A DNA stretch of 64,000 nt from contig OV884060.1 of NCBI GenBank assembly GCA_930367215.1, positions 211,423,253 to 211,487,252 on the forward strand, written 5' to 3'. Positions 55,892 through 64,000 of the stretch are shown piece by piece. Positions within the stretch are counted from its first letter, which is position 1; each line of letters opens with the position of its first letter. The DNA comes from Pollenia angustigena. Its lineage: Eukaryota > Arthropoda > Insecta > Diptera > Polleniidae. A model generated the notes under the pieces. It was not told the origin of the DNA and did no database searches. It worked only from the letters and a program-made list of their open reading frames with translations. The translations under genes and the position numbers were made by a program.

Positions 55892-56012
55892 CACAATGGT
55901 TTCCAGAAGAAAAATACTCTCACGTTCTAGAGATGATCTGAATTTGGATCAGACATTTAGTCCACAAGAAGAGGAAGAAGATGTTTGGTATCAAAAAGAT
56001 AAATTATACAAA
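55892..56012 (+). CDS. Host gene, first coding exon (39 codons, partial CDS)
   Basis: This is the only convincing host coding sequence. A long T-rich tract ending ATTTTTTGCAG precedes the exon. The start codon at 55896-55898 has CACA before it and G after, a good fly context. The frame runs 39 codons without interruption and ends exactly at a GTAAGT donor (56013), in phase 0. The peptide begins MVSRRKILSRSRDDL, is basic at first, then has an acidic EEEED run followed by VWYQKDKLYK. Codon usage and splice signals stand out from the surrounding sequence. The exon start at 55892 implies an upstream 5'-untranslated exon. Flanking introns are filled with mobile elements. I cannot name the gene with confidence. 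A faint, unverified resemblance to the N-terminus of insect MH2-domain 'expansion'-like proteins is a guess only. No following exon was recognised in the remaining 8 kb, so the next intron is probably long. Confidence 0.8.
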
Positions 56013-56735
56013 GTAAGTAAAATTAATAACTTTTAAAATTAAATAAATTTAAGGATAATTGTTAAGAGAATTTAAGACTTAAGAGAGCAGAAATAAAAAA
56101 AGCTTTTTTTTTAACCTATAAAAATTCGTTATAGAAAAATGAGAAATTTTGTTTTCAATTGACTTAGAAAATGTGAAAGCTTGGCAGTGATTTCAGCAAT
56201 GCGAATTCATTAGAGGTAATATCGATACTACAACTCGTACAACAACCACAAGCATTTTGTTTCTGTAAAATAATTGTACAATGTCAAAAGCAGAAACAAA
56301 ACGGAAACAAAGATAATAAACAAATTTTTGACATCTTTCAATTATAAAGCTATAAAAAAAAACTTTCAGCAGGGCTTTTAAGACCACCTTTAATGAATTC
56401 GCCTTGTTATTTAAGAATTAAATTTTTTAAAACCTTGTCTTTGGAATTTAATAAAATGTTTTTTTTATTATTTTCGAATATTTTAAAAGAAAAAATAAAG
56501 TTTTTAGTTGTTTAAATCCATACCCATATTTTAAATTCAGGGTCAAGATAATTAAAAAAATCACAAAATATTTAAAACGAAGTGATAATAATCTTAAAAT
56601 AAAATGTAAAAAGTCTAAACAAAAGAAAAAATATCCAAAGAAACGCATTTTATACTCCCAACTTTAAATTTTATGCACTTAAGGGCTGCTTGAAGCGGTC
56701 GCACTTGGTAAAAATTTGACAAAATCCAAATTTTT
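56013..56735 (+). other. Start of long intron, AT-rich
   Basis: Begins with the GTAAGT donor. No second exon, element terminus or repeat recognised. Confidence 0.5.
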
Positions 56736-56739
56736 AATT

Positions 56740-56925
56740 TATTTTAAACCGGGCGTAAGTTCATCAAATTCCTTTTTCATTAAATAATTTTTAATGAAAT
56801 GGATTAATTAAAATTTATTGGCAATTTTCATTCTTGACGTACCCAGGGCTCGATCTCGGGTCGAATTTACATGTTTCGAGAACAGCCACATTCTCGTCAT
56901 CAGATTTATTTGCAGTTTTTTAAAT
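56740..56925 (-). repeat. tRNA-derived SINE, diverged copy
   Basis: GCGTAAGTTCATCAAATTCC, TTAATTAAAATTTATTGGCA and CATTCTTGACG...CAGGGCTCGATCTCGGGT correspond to the body and B-box region of the SINE at 37.2 kb. TTTACATGTTTCGAGAACAG continues into the head. Confidence 0.6.
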
Positions 56926-57042
56926 TGATTTTAATGGCATAAATTTCTTAAAAATTTTGGTGTTGATATAAAATGTGACTACAATAACTTTTTTTTTATT
57001 TTTTAATATGGCAAATTTTGGTGATGGTAGGCTCAGAGTTGA

Positions 57043-58563
57043 TCAAAGGCTCTTGCGGATCTCGACATAAACAAGTCTCCTGGGCCGGATGGTATACCTG
57101 CACTGGTCTTGAAGCAGTGCTCTTCGACGCTAGCTCGTCCCTTAGCAAATCTTTTCAGCACTTTATACCGTACCGCGGAATTTCCAGTCTGCTGGAAAGT
57201 TGCTAACGTAACGCCAATTCCTAAAAAAGGAATGGCTAATAACCCTGAAAATTACCGCCCAATTGCAATTTGTTCGGCACTTTCCAAAGTTGTGGAGAGT
57301 ATGGTAAATTACCATCTTGTCAAATATTTAGAGTCAAACTACCTACTAAGCGACCGCCAGTATAGCTTTCGTAGAGGTCGCTCTACTGGAGACTTACTAG
57401 CTGTTTTATCGGAAAAATGGTGCCGTTCCATTCACCATTTTGCCGAAAGTTAGGTAATTGCTTTAGATATTTCCAAGGCGTTTGACAGAGTCTGGCATGG
57501 TGCACTCTTGTCAAAACTTCCTGCATTTGGTGTCGGTGATAATTTCCTGCGATTTATATCGAGTTTTCTCAGAGATCGCACTATACGAGTTGTTATTGAT
57601 GGGGTTTCATCAAACGAGTTCAAGATTCATTCAGGGGTGCCGCAAGGCTCCGTTCTTTCTCCTACTCTATTTCTTATCTCTCTAAATGACCTCCTTTGTC
57701 AAAATTCCAACCCTATCTACTCTTTTGCAGATGACAGCAACCTTTGCCATTCGTACTCATTTGAATGCAGACCAAGCGTATCCGATGTCGGTGCTATGAG
57801 GCAAAATATGTATGATACGCTTTGCCGAGAGCTTGACATAGTCTCAAAATGGGGTCGTGCGAATAGGGTCGGTTTTAATGCGCGAAAAACCCAATGTTGC
57901 GTTCTGACGCATAAACGCGCGGCAAACCAGGGTGCCTCATCTGTATATATGGGTGGCATAAGTATTGAGGAATCAGAATCTCTTGATGTTCTAGGCATGA
58001 ACAAGGCGTCGAAAGAAGCATTCAAGTGCCGCGGTTTTCTAAGACGGTGTAAGATAAACTTCACTCCATCTGATCTCCTTACTATTTATACCATCTATAT
58101 CCGACCGCGTATGGAATACGACTCTCATGTGTGGGCCGGTGCTTCAAAGTCTATTTTGGAGCTTTTCGACCGCGTGCAGGAGAGGGCGAAGGTTCTTATT
58201 GGTGACAGTAGGGTATCCAATTCTATTGACTCCCTTGAGCACCGTCGCAATGTGGGTTGTATTTGCCTTTTTTATCGTTACTACAATGGGATGTGTTCTA
58301 ACGAAATTAGGGATCTGGTTCCCGAAACCCGTACGTTTGTTCGTAATACACGTTTTTCCTCAAGAGCCCATCCTTATGTGGTCGATTGGCAGGTGAATCT
58401 TACAACGCATAACAGAGAGAATTCATTTTTTTCCCGGACTGTTCGTATGTGGAACAACCTTCCTGCAGAAGTCTTCCCTCTCACTTAAAACATGATTAAG
58501 TTCAAATCGAATGTTCACAAGCACTACTCCCTCTATCCTCCTTCCCACAACCTATTTTCCTAG
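57043..58563 (+). pseudogene. Non-LTR (LINE) reverse transcriptase, 5'-truncated, two premature stops
   Basis: A continuous frame from 57043 reads 'ALADLDINKSPGPDGIP', 'WKVANVTPIPKKG' and 'NYRPIAICSALSKVVE', then 'RQYSFRRGRSTGDLL'. It hits a TAG at 57451-57453, then continues in the same frame with 'VIALDISKAFDRVWH'. Next come 'HSGVPQGSVLSPTLFLISLN' (57631 onward), the catalytic 'FADD' (57724-57735; F replaces the usual Y) and the thumb 'YTIYIRPRMEYDSHVWAG'. A TAA at 58486-58488 interrupts a frame that continues to a TAG at 58561. 'LDVLGM-NKASKEAF' at about 57984 suggests a short internal deletion. The endonuclease half is absent. A 3' UTR follows to about 58763, ending AAATAAATCCTAACCTAATC. 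The frame is otherwise intact, so the copy is fairly young. Jockey/CR1-like by motif; clade unassigned. Confidence 0.9.
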
Positions 58564-58765
58564 TTCCAACACAATGCAATGCCTTAGTAGGGGGCATCCC
58601 CTGCGTGCTAGTCCTAACAGTAAAAGAAAAACAAAAAGAAAAAGGTTATATATTAACGTCCTCCCTAAAATCACTTTAAGGTGAAAAAAACTCATATATG
58701 TAAGTATCGATATGTATATAACATTCGATACAAATAGCTCTTAAATAAATCCTAACCTAATCACA
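58564..58765 (+). repeat. LINE 3' UTR and tail
   Basis: Runs from the probable natural stop to TTAAATAAATCCTAACCTAA. Contains A-rich AAAGAAAAACAAAAAGAAAA at about 58622. The flanking duplication was not resolved. Confidence 0.5.
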
Positions 58766-59438
58766 TAATTTTGTTTTAGCGGGTCCTTGTTTGCCTTCGG
58801 TTCCCAAACAGCGTAGACTCCCAAAAATTTGTCTCTTAATACTATAGTTTAGGGTTATATATGTTCTGCCTTGATCGACTATTCGTACTTGTTTTTTGTT
58901 TTAATTTTTTTAATCCGGAATTGTTTAAGAAAGTGCAGCCTTTAAGAATTCGTGGTGTCGGTCGGCTTCATTAAGAGTTATAGATTTTAAAACTTAAACT
59001 TGACTGCAACATTTTATTAGAACCTTAACGTTTAAAAACTGCAAATGTATGTTTTTCTTCTTCATTGTAAAATCTCATGCTGTGTGTTATTTAAAAAGAA
59101 AAAACTCAAGATTATTCCATAAAATTACCATCATTAAAAACGTCGTTGAATTGAAACAATGTTTAAAACTAATAAAATAATTATTCAGCAAAAAATAAAA
59201 TAAAGGGTGCTTTTTAAGCATGATGGAATTTGAAATTGAAAAAAAAATAATAAGACGAAAAAGTTAAGTTTTTAACGAAATAACGTCCAAGAATCATACA
59301 GGTTTATATTTGAATAAAAAATTTAATACTAACTTTTTTACAAATTCCGATGTTCTTTGATGAGATATGTACATTAACCCGAACGCGATCTCCAGATTCA
59401 TCTTGGAAGAACTAAGGTCCGAAGTTAACATCATCCCT
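58766..59438. other. AT-rich non-coding with R3-type fragment
   Basis: TATATATGTTCTGCCTTGAT and GACTATTCGTACTTGTTTTTT (about 58855-58900) resemble the closing part of repeat R3. Otherwise nothing recognised. Confidence 0.4.
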
Positions 59439-60028
59439 AAGTCTGAGTTCATACGGCTCATGTCTTATTGACAAGATTCTTCCTTTTTCTTCTTTGAACA
59501 TGAATTGGCGTTTAAATGAATCATGTCATGTTGACGACATGTTTTTTATTTTGTTTTATTCGATATTGAAAACAAAAACAAAATTAATTAAAGAATAAGA
59601 AAGCAAAACGTAAAGACAGTACATGCATCTGTGTACTCGTTTCTTTTCCCCTCGTCCCTCTCGCCTATAACCCCACGTCTCCATGCGCTTTCGATTAGAA
59701 CATGACATGACCATAACGCCGGCAGAGCAACGGTATTAATTTGTTCATGTTCTTGTATGTGGCGAATACGTGTTGATGTTCATGTTCTGATTGACCACAA
59801 TTATTGTTGTTGTGCGTTTGGTTTTATACAGAAAATACATTGTATGGCCAACATCATGGCGCACATGGATGCTAAGACGAATGTTTAGGCAACGATGGCA
59901 GCACATGGACGAAACATGAACAGTCTACACGAGTAGAATTCATGTGCGACATGCTTTTCTTATCAAGTTGATGGATGGTGGAGTAGCAATCTTGTCAAAA
60001 AGACATGAGCCGTATGAACACAGACTTA
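59439..60028. mobile_element. 590-bp inverted-terminus element
   Basis: Left AAGTCTGAGTTCATACGGCT, right AGCCGTATGAACACAGACTT. The inverted similarity runs about 38 bp through CATGTCTTxTTGACAAGAT. A partial copy is at 1824-1965. The interior is non-coding, and GTTCATG/CATGAAC words recur. The target duplication is unresolved. Confidence 0.75.
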
Positions 60029-60044
60029 ACGTAATTCTCCATCT

Positions 60045-60241
60045 TTAAGTTGAACCAAAAAATAGTAAAAATCTATTTCAATTAAAAAAATTTGTGATAT
60101 TAATTAAAAAATTAATTAAATTTCCACCAGTAAACATATTAAATCATATCAATTAATAAACTTGATTAAACGTTTAATTCACTTGATTAAACGTTTAATT
60201 CACTTGATTAAATTTTTAATTAAAAATAATTTTATTTTTGA
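60045..60241 (-). repeat. Partial copy of the 23.9-kb MITE (empty site)
   Basis: Inverse of 23940-24131 plus 24341-24375. TTGTGATATTAATTAAAAAA crosses the uninterrupted target of the 24132-24340 element. It is truncated by the Helitron at 60242. Confidence 0.75.
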
Positions 60242-61284
60242 CTAGCATTTAACCCGCTACTTCGTTGGCGTCTCCTTTTTCTTCGTGGACATATCAGCAT
60301 GCCAAAACTAATTTTCTCCTTCACTCAGGGCCTTGCATGTTTATCTTTCTAGGTCTTTCTAGGTCCAATACCAACTGAAATTCAAAAAGTACCAATCAAA
60401 GAATAAAAAAGTACCAAAAAGTTCATTCTTATAGATTCTCATCCATCCAGGACATTGCATATTGAATTTTATGTTTCTAGGTCCAATACTAAAGGAAATT
60501 CAAAAAGGACCAGTTAAAGAACAAAAACGTACCAAAAAGTTCCGTCATAGATTCTTATCCACTCACGACATTGCATGTTGAATCTTATGTTTTTAGGTCC
60601 AACATAACGATAATTTAAAAAATACCAAAAAGTTAAGTAAAATATCAAATTTCCTGTTTTCCCCCTTTTTGGTACTATTTTTCACCCCATTAAAGTATAA
60701 AAAATTTCAGTATTATAGTGGCAGCCCATAATTTAGTACGAATATTTCAAAAAATGGAAAAAATGTTTTTTAAAAAAAGTACCAAAAATAATTACGATTT
60801 TTACCCCTTAAATGTTCGAATTTCGAAAAAGTACCAAATTTATATTCGTATTTTTTTGATAAGTTTTGAATGCGGTATTAACTTTGTTTCTATGTTTATT
60901 GGTTCAAAAGATAGATGGGGTGTCAAAAAAGTACTAAAATTCAGATTTTACACGTTTACTCCCAAATAGGGCCGAATTTCAAAAAAGTACCAGACACCTG
61001 TCCGCTTATTTTTCTAAAGAACTACGATAGGTATTAAATTTTTTTTGTATCTCCTTTAGTTTTGGAGATATAAGGTTACCGAATTTTCCCGTTTTTACCC
61101 TTTTTCACCCCCTAAACATTCGAATTTCCAAAAATCCCGTCTTAGTGGATCGATTTGGGGAGTGACCAATGTCTGGTCCAAATTTCAAGTGTCTAGCTTC
61201 AGGCGTTTAGGCTGTGCGATGATGAATCAGTGAGTCAGTCTGTGAGTCAGTCAGTCAGTAACGTTACAATTTTATATATATAGA
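60242..61284 (-). mobile_element. 1043-bp Helitron-like element
   Basis: The minus strand starts TCTATATATATAAAATTGTA at 61284 and ends ...GAAGTAGCGGGTTAAATG-CTAG at 60242, between A and T. The expected 3' hairpin is degraded (CGCCAACGAAGTAGCG). The left half holds three units of about 120 bp with 'CTAGGTCCAATACTAA' and 'AAAAAGTACCA', shared in inverse with 33190-34165. GTGAGTCAGT repeats lie near the 5' end. No coding sequence. Confidence 0.72.
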
Positions 61285-61495
61285 TTAATGAATGCTTTAA
61301 ATGGTAAAAAATTTTGAAGAATTTTCGATGACTGATTTTCAAATTAAATTTGGATAATTGTGAAGCGTTGATCAAATGTCAATCTATTCATGATTATCTG
61401 TCAAACAGTAGGCGCCTTATTGTTTCACAAATAACCCTGGCGTAAGTTCTATCGGCCTTAAAAAAAATACCCTTTGTCTTAATCTTTGATAAAAA
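61285..61495 (-). pseudogene. DD41D-type mariner-like element, N-terminal fragment
   Basis: The minus strand reads 'MNRLTFDQRFTIIQI' then, after a stop, 'FENQSS', the N-terminal HTH start of the same transposase group as at 52.2 kb. It is preceded by the terminus GGGTATTTTTTTTAAGGCCG near 61490. The remainder is cut off by the Helitron at 61284. Confidence 0.6.
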
Positions 61496-62815
61496 AAAAG
61501 ACTAATTGTTAAACATTAGCAATATTAATAAGAACTAATTAAAACACGAAACTAAAAAGCTTAACAGATTATAATGTTAAAATATTAAATATGATACATA
61601 AATTTAAACAAGCAGCAACAAAGAAAAAATAACAACATTAAAAAACTTAATTAAATGGTTTTTAAGCAACATGACTTTATAAGAAAAACAAAAGACTTAA
61701 GACACATACATGATTTTTATTGTTCAGCCCTTAATAAACACAAGTAACTAAAAACAGTTTTCAAATTAATTAAACATATTAATAACTAATTTAATGATTT
61801 ATTAAAAGAATTTTTTTATATTTTTTTTTTTTGTACTGGAACTCGAATTTAAAGCAAACATATTTTTAATCATTGACCTATTTTTATTTAAACATTTTAT
61901 TTCTTGTAAATTGTTCTTGACACAAAAACTTAAATACAAAAACATTATTGAAAAAATGCAAGAAGACCTTAAAACTCAAAACATGTCGTTTGGTTTGGAA
62001 AAATCAGCGTTTACCTTTAAAATTACAAAAAAAAATTGTAGTGGCTTTTTTGAGAAATTTATTTGTAAACTATAGGCCAATTGCATTAATAACCGTTAGG
62101 TTTCCAGCTAAACTCAAAACTTGGCTTCATAAACATGAGTATTTGTTTACTCATACACTAAATTTCGTATGTCCGTCCGTCTGGACAACTGTGGTTTTGG
62201 CGTTCAATGCGTATTTTTTAATTTTTTTTTTTTTTTTTTCTTCTTACCAATAATTGTTAAACAAAACACATACTTTTAAGTCGCCAGAAACTTCCATTAA
62301 TATTAATATGAAAAAAGAAATACACTGCTAAATTGGTAAATAATATTTGTTGTATGCCAAAAGACTACAATAACAACAGCAACTTAAACAAAAACTTAAA
62401 AAAAAGTCATTGAGGTTGCTTGTTGTAATTTTATGTCAAAATAAATAAAAAAAAAACAATTTTTTTTTTGTTAATACATATTTTCATTTGGCAAAAGCTG
62501 TAATCAAAGCTATTGCGTTTTCTTTAATCAACTGAAATCAAGCGACATCGGGCGGTAGTTAAAGTAAACTGAAATTTGCCGCTTAAAAGTTGTCGTTATT
62601 TAAAAAAAAAAAATAATTAAAAATATGTTGAAAGTATGCATTTTTTTGAAAGAAGTTTAAATCATTTGATAAAAAAAAAATCCCAAAAAATACAATTTCC
62701 AAAAAAAATTTGCTATTTTTTAAGAAGCTCTTAACAAATTCACTGTGTTTACGAAAATTTTGGAAAAAAAATTTTGTTTTTAGAAAAAAATTGCTATTTT
62801 AAAGTATTGGTTAAA
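61496..62815. other. AT-rich non-coding sequence
   Basis: AAACAAAAGACTTAAGACAC at about 61687 recurs from 32.1 kb. T and A runs are frequent. A 101-codon frame at 61948 lacks motifs and ends in a poly-Phe T tract. No exon supported. Confidence 0.4.
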
Positions 62816-62821
62816 TTTCAA

Positions 62822-62850
62822 GGGCCGATGTTGATTTTGAATAAAACACA
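62822..62850 (-). repeat. Possible 3' terminal inverted repeat of the DD41D element
   Basis: GGGCCGATGTTGATTTTG lies 60-90 bp beyond the transposase stop, a usual distance for a mariner terminus. The partner terminus lies outside the window, so this is unconfirmed. Confidence 0.3.
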
Positions 62851-62907
62851 AACTATTTAGGAAATTATTGTAATTTTATTTTATTATGATATATTGGTAT
62901 TACTCAA

Positions 62908-63993
62908 TTATGTATGGAACAAAATATCGGCCAAATGGGTGCCGCGACCACGGCGGCACACCTCCATCCGATGGTCCAAATTTTCGATGACCCTGAGGCA
63001 TAATGGAGGTTCTATGCCGTTAATGTGCCGAATTATCCCATCCTTTAGCTCTTGAATTGTTGCTGGCTTATCGACGTACACCTTTTCTTTCAAATAACCC
63101 CAAAGAAAAAAGTCCAACGGTGTCAAATCACATGATCTTGGCGGCCAATTGACATCGCTATTACGTGAGATAACACGGCCATTGAATTTGTTGCGCAAAA
63201 GAGCCATTGTTTCGTTAGCTGTGTGGCAAGTGGCACCGTCCTGCTGAAACCACATATCGTCCACATCCATATCTTCCAATTCGGGCCATAAAAAGTTCGT
63301 TATCATCTCACGACAGCGAACACCATTCACAGTAACTGCCTGACCGGCCTCATTTTGGAAAAAATACGGCCCGATGATGCCGCCAGCCCATAAACCGCAC
63401 CAAACAGTCACTCTTTGTGAGTGCATTGGTTTTTCGACAATCACTCTTGGATTCTCATTCGCCCAAATGCGGCAATTCTGTTTATTGACGAATCCACTGA
63501 GGTGAAAATGTGCCTCATCACTGAAGATGATTTTCTTCGAAAATTGATCATCCACTGTTGCCATTTCTTGCCACCATTCTGCCCATTCACGACGTTTGGA
63601 ATGGTCAAGAGGCTTTAGTTCTTGAGCCAATTGCACCTTGTAAGCGTGTAAATGCAAGTCTTTATGCATAATGTTCATCAACGACGAGCGTGAGAGGTGC
63701 AATTGTTGGGCACGACGACGAGTTGAGGTGGACGGCTCTTCAGCCACACTATCGCGAACAGCAGCAATATTTTCTGCAGTACGAGCTGTACGAGCATGCA
63801 CTGGTGTTCTCACATCTTCTACAGACCCGGTTTGCTTGAATTTTTCCACGATTTTTGCGATTGTACGCACATTTGGACGATCAAATTGACCAAAAAAATC
63901 ACGAAGTGCACGATATGCATTTTGATTTGAACGCCCATTTTCATAATAAGTCTGGATAACTTTCACACGTTGTTGGATTGTGTATCTCTCCAT
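62908..63993 (-). CDS. Tc1/mariner-superfamily transposase, DD41D, intact
   Basis: An uninterrupted 361-codon frame starts at ATG 63991-63993 and stops with TAA at 62908-62910. Residues about 3-60 form the N-terminal helix-turn-helix ('YTIQQRVKVIQTYYENG', DUF4817-like). A second HTH follows at about 60-120 ('STRRRAQQLHLSRSSLMNI'). The RNase-H-fold catalytic domain (about 153-310) has Asp159 in 'IFSDEAHFHLSGF', Asp252 in 'WFQQDGATCHTA' and Asp294 in 'CDLTPLDFFLWGY'. Exactly 41 residues lie between the second and third Asp, giving DD41D. The C-terminus ends 'CRRGRGTHLADILFHT', where decayed local copies have similar endings. All catalytic residues are present, so the protein may be active. The 5' terminus lies beyond the window, only 7 bp after the start codon. 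The 3' terminus is probably near GGGCCGATGTTGATTTTG at 62822. Confidence 0.93.
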   Translation of the reverse strand: MERYTIQQRVKVIQTYYENGRSNQNAYRALRDFFGQFDRPNVRTIAKIVEKFKQTGSVEDVRTPVHARTARTAENIAAVRDSVAEEPSTSTRRRAQQLHLSRSSLMNIMHKDLHLHAYKVQLAQELKPLDHSKRREWAEWWQEMATVDDQFSKKIIFSDEAHFHLSGFVNKQNCRIWANENPRVIVEKPMHSQRVTVWCGLWAGGIIGPYFFQNEAGQAVTVNGVRCREMITNFLWPELEDMDVDDMWFQQDGATCHTANETMALLRNKFNGRVISRNSDVNWPPRSCDLTPLDFFLWGYLKEKVYVDKPATIQELKDGIIRHINGIEPPLCLRVIENLDHRMEVCRRGRGTHLADILFHT

Positions 63994-64000
63994 GGTCAAA

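Noticed and set aside
58740..58760. Telomeric CCTAA repeat
   Set aside because: Only two units, and they lie at the end of a LINE. Higher flies lack this telomere repeat.
61948..62253. 101-codon + frame as a gene
   Set aside because: It ends in a T-tract poly-Phe run, has no splice or start context, and shows no domain.

Overview
This is a very AT-rich eukaryotic window with almost no long open frames, many homopolymer runs and microsatellites, and dense, nested transposable elements. The repeats (Tc1/mariner, hAT-like and Helitron-like DNA elements, LINE fragments, tRNA-derived SINEs, and dispersed repeats of the 'GTCCGTCCGGCTGGCTGG' type) fit a higher dipteran fly genome, probably a calyptrate such as a blowfly or muscid. 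That assignment is inference from repeat style and base composition.

Only one host protein-coding feature is convincing: a short first coding exon at 55892-56012 on the + strand. It has a pyrimidine-rich acceptor ending in TTTTTTGCAG, a start codon in good context, 39 codons ending in phase 0, and a GTAAGT donor. The rest of the window is most simply the introns and upstream DNA of that gene, filled with mobile DNA. A relatively GC-rich stretch at about 53.8-54.3 kb, upstream of the exon, is a possible promoter/leader region.

The only intact mobile-element gene is a 361-codon Tc1/mariner-superfamily transposase with a DD41D triad at the right edge (62908-63993, - strand). Two decayed relatives lie at about 40.1-41.2 kb and 51.76-52.28 kb, the second internally deleted, and a fragment lies at about 61.3-61.5 kb. 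Other coding relics are pogo/Tigger-like (0.44-0.59 kb), Tc1-like DD34E (10.9-12.2 kb and 12.2-15.06 kb), and LINE reverse transcriptase or endonuclease pieces at 2.2-4.0, 26.8-27.1, 34.6, 46.6-47.0 and 57.0-58.6 kb.

Many non-autonomous DNA transposons could be delimited to the base from terminal inverted repeats (TIRs) plus target-site duplications (TSDs). hAT-like elements with 8-bp TSDs lie at 8620-8794, 11219-11944, 13015-13431, 36163-36575, 51274-52607 and 54401-55755. TA-flanked CACAG/CACTG elements lie at 23.9, 29.4, 29.9, 30.7 and 44.7 kb. TTA-flanked elements lie at 16.7-17.9, 24.1 and 50.5 kb, and a TTAT-flanked element at 28.3 kb. Two near-identical 423-bp copies are at 5744-6166 and 15571-15993. 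Several insertions are confirmed by 'empty' paralogous copies of the host repeat elsewhere in the window. Helitron-like ends (TC...hairpin...CTAG between A and T) define elements at 30368-30562, 41375-42489 and 60242-61284, plus 3' ends at 18254 and 28241.

Other structure includes about 25 degenerate TCGATA/ATCGATA motifs across 36.66-38.6 kb split by a dimeric tRNA-SINE, a cluster of 16-bp ATTCAGCTAGCTGAAT palindromes at 6.18-6.87 kb, a dimeric 1.7-kb element at 49.2-50.9 kb, and a TTCGTTAA/TTAACGAA motif field at 47.0-48.06 kb. I found no CRISPR array, bacterial-type operon, functional tRNA or rRNA gene.
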